From Actinomycetota bacterium (GTDB lineage: Bacteria > Actinomycetota > CADDZG01 > JAHWKV01), in contig JAHWKV010000036.1 in assembly GCA_019347725.1 (NCBI GenBank), positions 1 through 7,737 of the forward strand: 7,737 nucleotides of DNA. Reading direction: 5' to 3'. This document shows, one piece after another, positions 5,853 to 7,737 of the stretch. How positions within the stretch are numbered: position 1 is the stretch's first letter; each line of letters begins with the position of its first letter. Below the pieces are notes generated by a model. It was given only the letters and a program-made list of their open reading frames with translations, did no database searches and was not told where the DNA came from. The translations under genes and the position numbers were made by a program.

Positions 5853-6323
5853 TTATCTACGGCGGCCCAAAGAGCGCTCTACCTGCATCTTGGCGTCCTT
5901 GGCCTTGAGGGCTTCGCGCTTGTCGAAGGTCTTCTTGCCCTTGGCCAGCCCCAGCTCCACCTTGGCCATGCCCCGGGTGAAGTACAGGCGCAGCGGCACC
6001 AGGGTCAGGCCCTGCCGCTTGGTCTTCGCCTCCAGCTTGTCGATCTCCTTGCGATGCAGCAGCAGCTTGCGCTTGCGCAGCGGCTCGTGCTGCGTATAAC
6101 CGGCCTGTTCGTAGGGAGCGACATGCATGGAAACCAGCCACACCTCGCCGTCTTTAATGTAGGCGAACGATTCTTGCAGGGACGCCTTGCCCTGCCGGAT
6201 CGACTTCACCTCGGTGCCGGTCAGCACGATGCCGGCCTCGAACGAGTCGAGGATCGTGAAGTTGTAACGGGCCTTGGGATTGGAGACTACCCCGGAGGTG
6301 CTCTTTTTCTTCTTCTTGGCCAT
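5853..6323 (-). CDS. smpB: SsrA-binding protein SmpB
   Basis: A 156-residue SmpB of normal length, the protein partner of tmRNA in trans-translation. Recognisable segments are the N-terminal NPKARYNFTILDSFEAGI, the strongly conserved GTEVKSIRQGKASLQESFAYI, the EPLRKRKLLLHRKEI segment, LVPLRLYF, and GLAKGKKTFDKRE. The Lys/Arg-rich C-terminal tail folds into the ribosome mRNA channel. The extreme N-terminus also carries a run of five Lys after MA. The start is ATG 6323-6321, nine bases after the ctp stop, so the two genes are almost certainly co-transcribed. The ribosome-binding site is poor. ssrA follows 96 bases downstream, keeping the two parts of the rescue system together. Nothing in the protein suggests loss of function. 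Confidence 0.97.
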   Translation of the reverse strand: MAKKKKKSTSGVVSNPKARYNFTILDSFEAGIVLTGTEVKSIRQGKASLQESFAYIKDGEVWLVSMHVAPYEQAGYTQHEPLRKRKLLLHRKEIDKLEAKTKRQGLTLVPLRLYFTRGMAKVELGLAKGKKTFDKREALKAKDAKMQVERSLGRRR

Positions 6324-6332
6324 GGAGAGACT

Positions 6333-7529
6333 CTAGCTGGCTGCCGCCGCCTGGGTGTCGGTGGCGATTATCTCGTTCAGCACCTCGATCGCCCTGGGCA
6401 GTTGCTGCTCGCGGTCTTCGACCCGCACGTCGGGCTCCACACCCTCCTGGCCTATCCTGTCGCCGGAGGGCGTGAAGTAGCTGGCCACGGTCAGCTTCAC
6501 CGCGGAGCGGTCGGACAGCTCGAAGACTTGCTGCACCGATCCCTTGCCGTAGGTCTCGGTTCCGACCACCGGGCCCCGGTCACGATCCTTCACGGCAGCT
6601 GCGACAATCTCAGAGGCACTCGCCGACCCCTCGTCCACCAGCACCACCAAGGGCAGTTCTTCGAAGGCGTCACCTTCCGCCTGATATACGACGTCGTCTT
6701 CCGTGCGGCTCTCATACGAGACGATCTCGCCGTCCTCGATGAAGACCGAGGCCACCTCGACCGCTTCGTCGAAGAGGCCGCCGCCGTTATCACGCATGTC
6801 CAAGACGATGCCCTCGGCCCCCTCTTCCCTCAGACGTTCGACTTCCTCACGCACGCTGTCACCCGCCCCGTCGGCGAAGGTGATCAGCTGCAGGTAACCC
6901 ACGTCCTCTTCCAAGGAGGCCGTCACGCTGGGCAGGTCTAGTTCTGCGCGCCTGATCGTGTACTCGATCACATCGTCGTCGCGACCTATCTCCAGATCCA
7001 CTTCGGTCCCCTCGGGGCCTTTGATACGCGCTATCGCCTCGTCGCTGGTCATGGTGCCCACGTCGCGGCCATCGATGCTCTGGATCACATCGTCAGCTTG
7101 AAGACCGGCGGCCAGAGCGGGACTGTCGGGAAGCACGGAGACGATCCGCAAGGTGTTCTCCACGTCCTTCAACCACACGCCGATCCCCGAGAAGCGCCCG
7201 GTCGTCAGCTCCTGGAAGGAGCGGTACGCCTGGGGCGTGTAGAAGAGCGCGTAGGGATCGTCTTCGAGCTTCTGGAGGACCTTGACCATGCCGCGGACCG
7301 CACCCCGGGCCAGCTCCTCCTCCCCGGGCTGTTTGACCGCCGTATCCCGGATCTCTTCATAGGCGTTGCGGATGATGCGGAGCGCGGCCTCTTTCTCGTT
7401 GGTGTTGATCGTCGGTGTGTCCCCTACCCGCAGGGAACGGCGTGCAACGGAATAGCCCGCGCTGAAGGCGGCCGTGAGGATCACCAACACGCCCAGGACT
7501 GCGATCGAGACCTTCTGCCAGCGCTCCAT
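6333..7529 (-). CDS. S41 family carboxyl-terminal processing protease (CtpA-like), membrane-anchored
   Basis: A 398-residue serine protease of the CtpA/Prc family, which trims or degrades envelope proteins from their C-termini. Domains in order: a short cytoplasmic N-terminus, one membrane span at about 8-27 (uncleaved signal anchor), a helical region of about 40-105, a PDZ domain at about 108-195 that binds substrate C-termini (GIGVWL, SPALAAGLQADDVIQSIDG), and the S41 core at about 205-375. The catalytic dyad is Ser304 (GSASASEI) and Lys329 (TYGKGSVQ), 25 residues apart as in the family, with Gln333 nearby. LDMRDNGGG is also conserved. The protease domain should be extracytoplasmic. The start is ATG 7529-7527, the first start after an in-frame stop at 7538-7536. 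No Shine-Dalgarno sequence is seen; the leader is pyrimidine-rich and contains (CT)14. The gene lies 59 bases after the M23 peptidase gene and 9 bases before smpB. Confidence 0.95.
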   Translation of the reverse strand: MERWQKVSIAVLGVLVILTAAFSAGYSVARRSLRVGDTPTINTNEKEAALRIIRNAYEEIRDTAVKQPGEEELARGAVRGMVKVLQKLEDDPYALFYTPQAYRSFQELTTGRFSGIGVWLKDVENTLRIVSVLPDSPALAAGLQADDVIQSIDGRDVGTMTSDEAIARIKGPEGTEVDLEIGRDDDVIEYTIRRAELDLPSVTASLEEDVGYLQLITFADGAGDSVREEVERLREEGAEGIVLDMRDNGGGLFDEAVEVASVFIEDGEIVSYESRTEDDVVYQAEGDAFEELPLVVLVDEGSASASEIVAAAVKDRDRGPVVGTETYGKGSVQQVFELSDRSAVKLTVASYFTPSGDRIGQEGVEPDVRVEDREQQLPRAIEVLNEIIATDTQAAAAS

Positions 7530-7557
7530 GAAGGACTAAGGGTAGAGGGCCGGGAAG

Positions 7558-7588
<31 letters not shown>

Positions 7589-7737
7589 CTATTGGAGGTA
7601 AGGCATGGGATCGACCGGCGACCCGTTCACGCGTACCTCGAAGTGGAGGTGAGGACCCGTGCAGTAGCCGGAGCAGCCCACGTTAGCGATTAGCGAGCCG
7701 CGCCCGACAGGCTGACCGCTGGCAACGGAGAACGACG
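7589..7737 (-). CDS. M23 family (LytM-type) metallopeptidase, C-terminal fragment
   Basis: The last 48 codons of a gene that continues past the right edge. The visible residues include SFSVASGQPVGRG, IANVGCSGYCTGPHLHFEV and VNGSPVDPMPYLQ, followed by TAG (7591-7589). TGPHLHFEV is the second zinc/catalytic motif (HxH) of M23 peptidases, which cut peptidoglycan cross-bridges or act as degenerate activators of amidases. The first motif (HxGxD) would lie upstream, outside the window, so activity cannot be judged. The spacing of GQPVGRG to HLH and the ending VDPxxYL are typical. In many Gram-positive genomes an M23 gene sits between ftsEX and ctp-smpB and encodes the FtsEX-controlled cell-wall hydrolase. 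That context role is inferred here. The two Cys residues flanking SGY could form a disulfide outside the membrane. Confidence 0.9.
   Translation of the reverse strand, partial: SFSVASGQPVGRGSLIANVGCSGYCTGPHLHFEVRVNGSPVDPMPYLQ

Noticed and set aside
6054..6941. Long plus-strand open frame (295 codons) opposite smpB and ctp
   Set aside because: It spans two clear minus-strand genes and has shadow-like composition. GC-rich codon bias opens such antisense frames.

Overview
The window looks like a GC-rich actinobacterial chromosome segment. The evidence is the GC-biased codon use, frequent GTG and TTG starts, two possible leaderless promoters, an actinobacterial-type tmRNA and the order M23 peptidase - ctp - smpB - ssrA. 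No gene here fixes the lineage more finely. A deep-branching or uncultured actinobacterium that decodes selenocysteine is my inference.

Left part (7-1481, minus strand): a two-gene unit, selD followed by a JAMM/M67 metallopeptidase, joined by a 4-base GTGA overlap. The selD reading frame runs through an in-frame UGA at 1437-1439. That UGA sits exactly where the catalytic Cys of selenide, water dikinase belongs, and it is followed by a bacterial SECIS-like hairpin with a GGUC loop. SelD makes the selenophosphate used for selenocysteine synthesis, so this SelD is itself a selenoprotein. A conventional gene call would begin at a GTG inside the SECIS and lose the active site. A 13-bp tandem repeat carrying two TATAAA boxes separates selD from the divergent gene to its right.

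Centre (1563-4205, plus strand): a duplicated-ATPase ABC-F protein, then an unrecognised 298-residue protein whose C-terminal half faintly resembles Abi-C/HEPN-type helical domains. From 4227 to 4741 on the minus strand lies a compact MazEF-like toxin-antitoxin pair (ribbon-helix-helix antitoxin, then MazF/PemK toxin, GTGA overlap). A 32-bp imperfect inverted repeat upstream is a good operator candidate. A divergent two-span membrane protein with a YcxB-like tail follows (4831-5370).

Right part (5402-7737, minus strand): the end of an M23 peptidase gene (cut by the window edge), a CtpA-type S41 protease, smpB, and ssrA (tmRNA). SmpB and tmRNA form the trans-translation ribosome-rescue system. 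M23 peptidase and Ctp are envelope functions often found next to ftsEX and smpB. Two things are odd. The tmRNA keeps its tRNA-like ends and first pseudoknot, but its tag frame looks drastically shortened and has UGA at the expected resume position. A perfect (CT)14 tract lies in the short leader between the M23 gene and ctp, which has no recognisable Shine-Dalgarno sequence.
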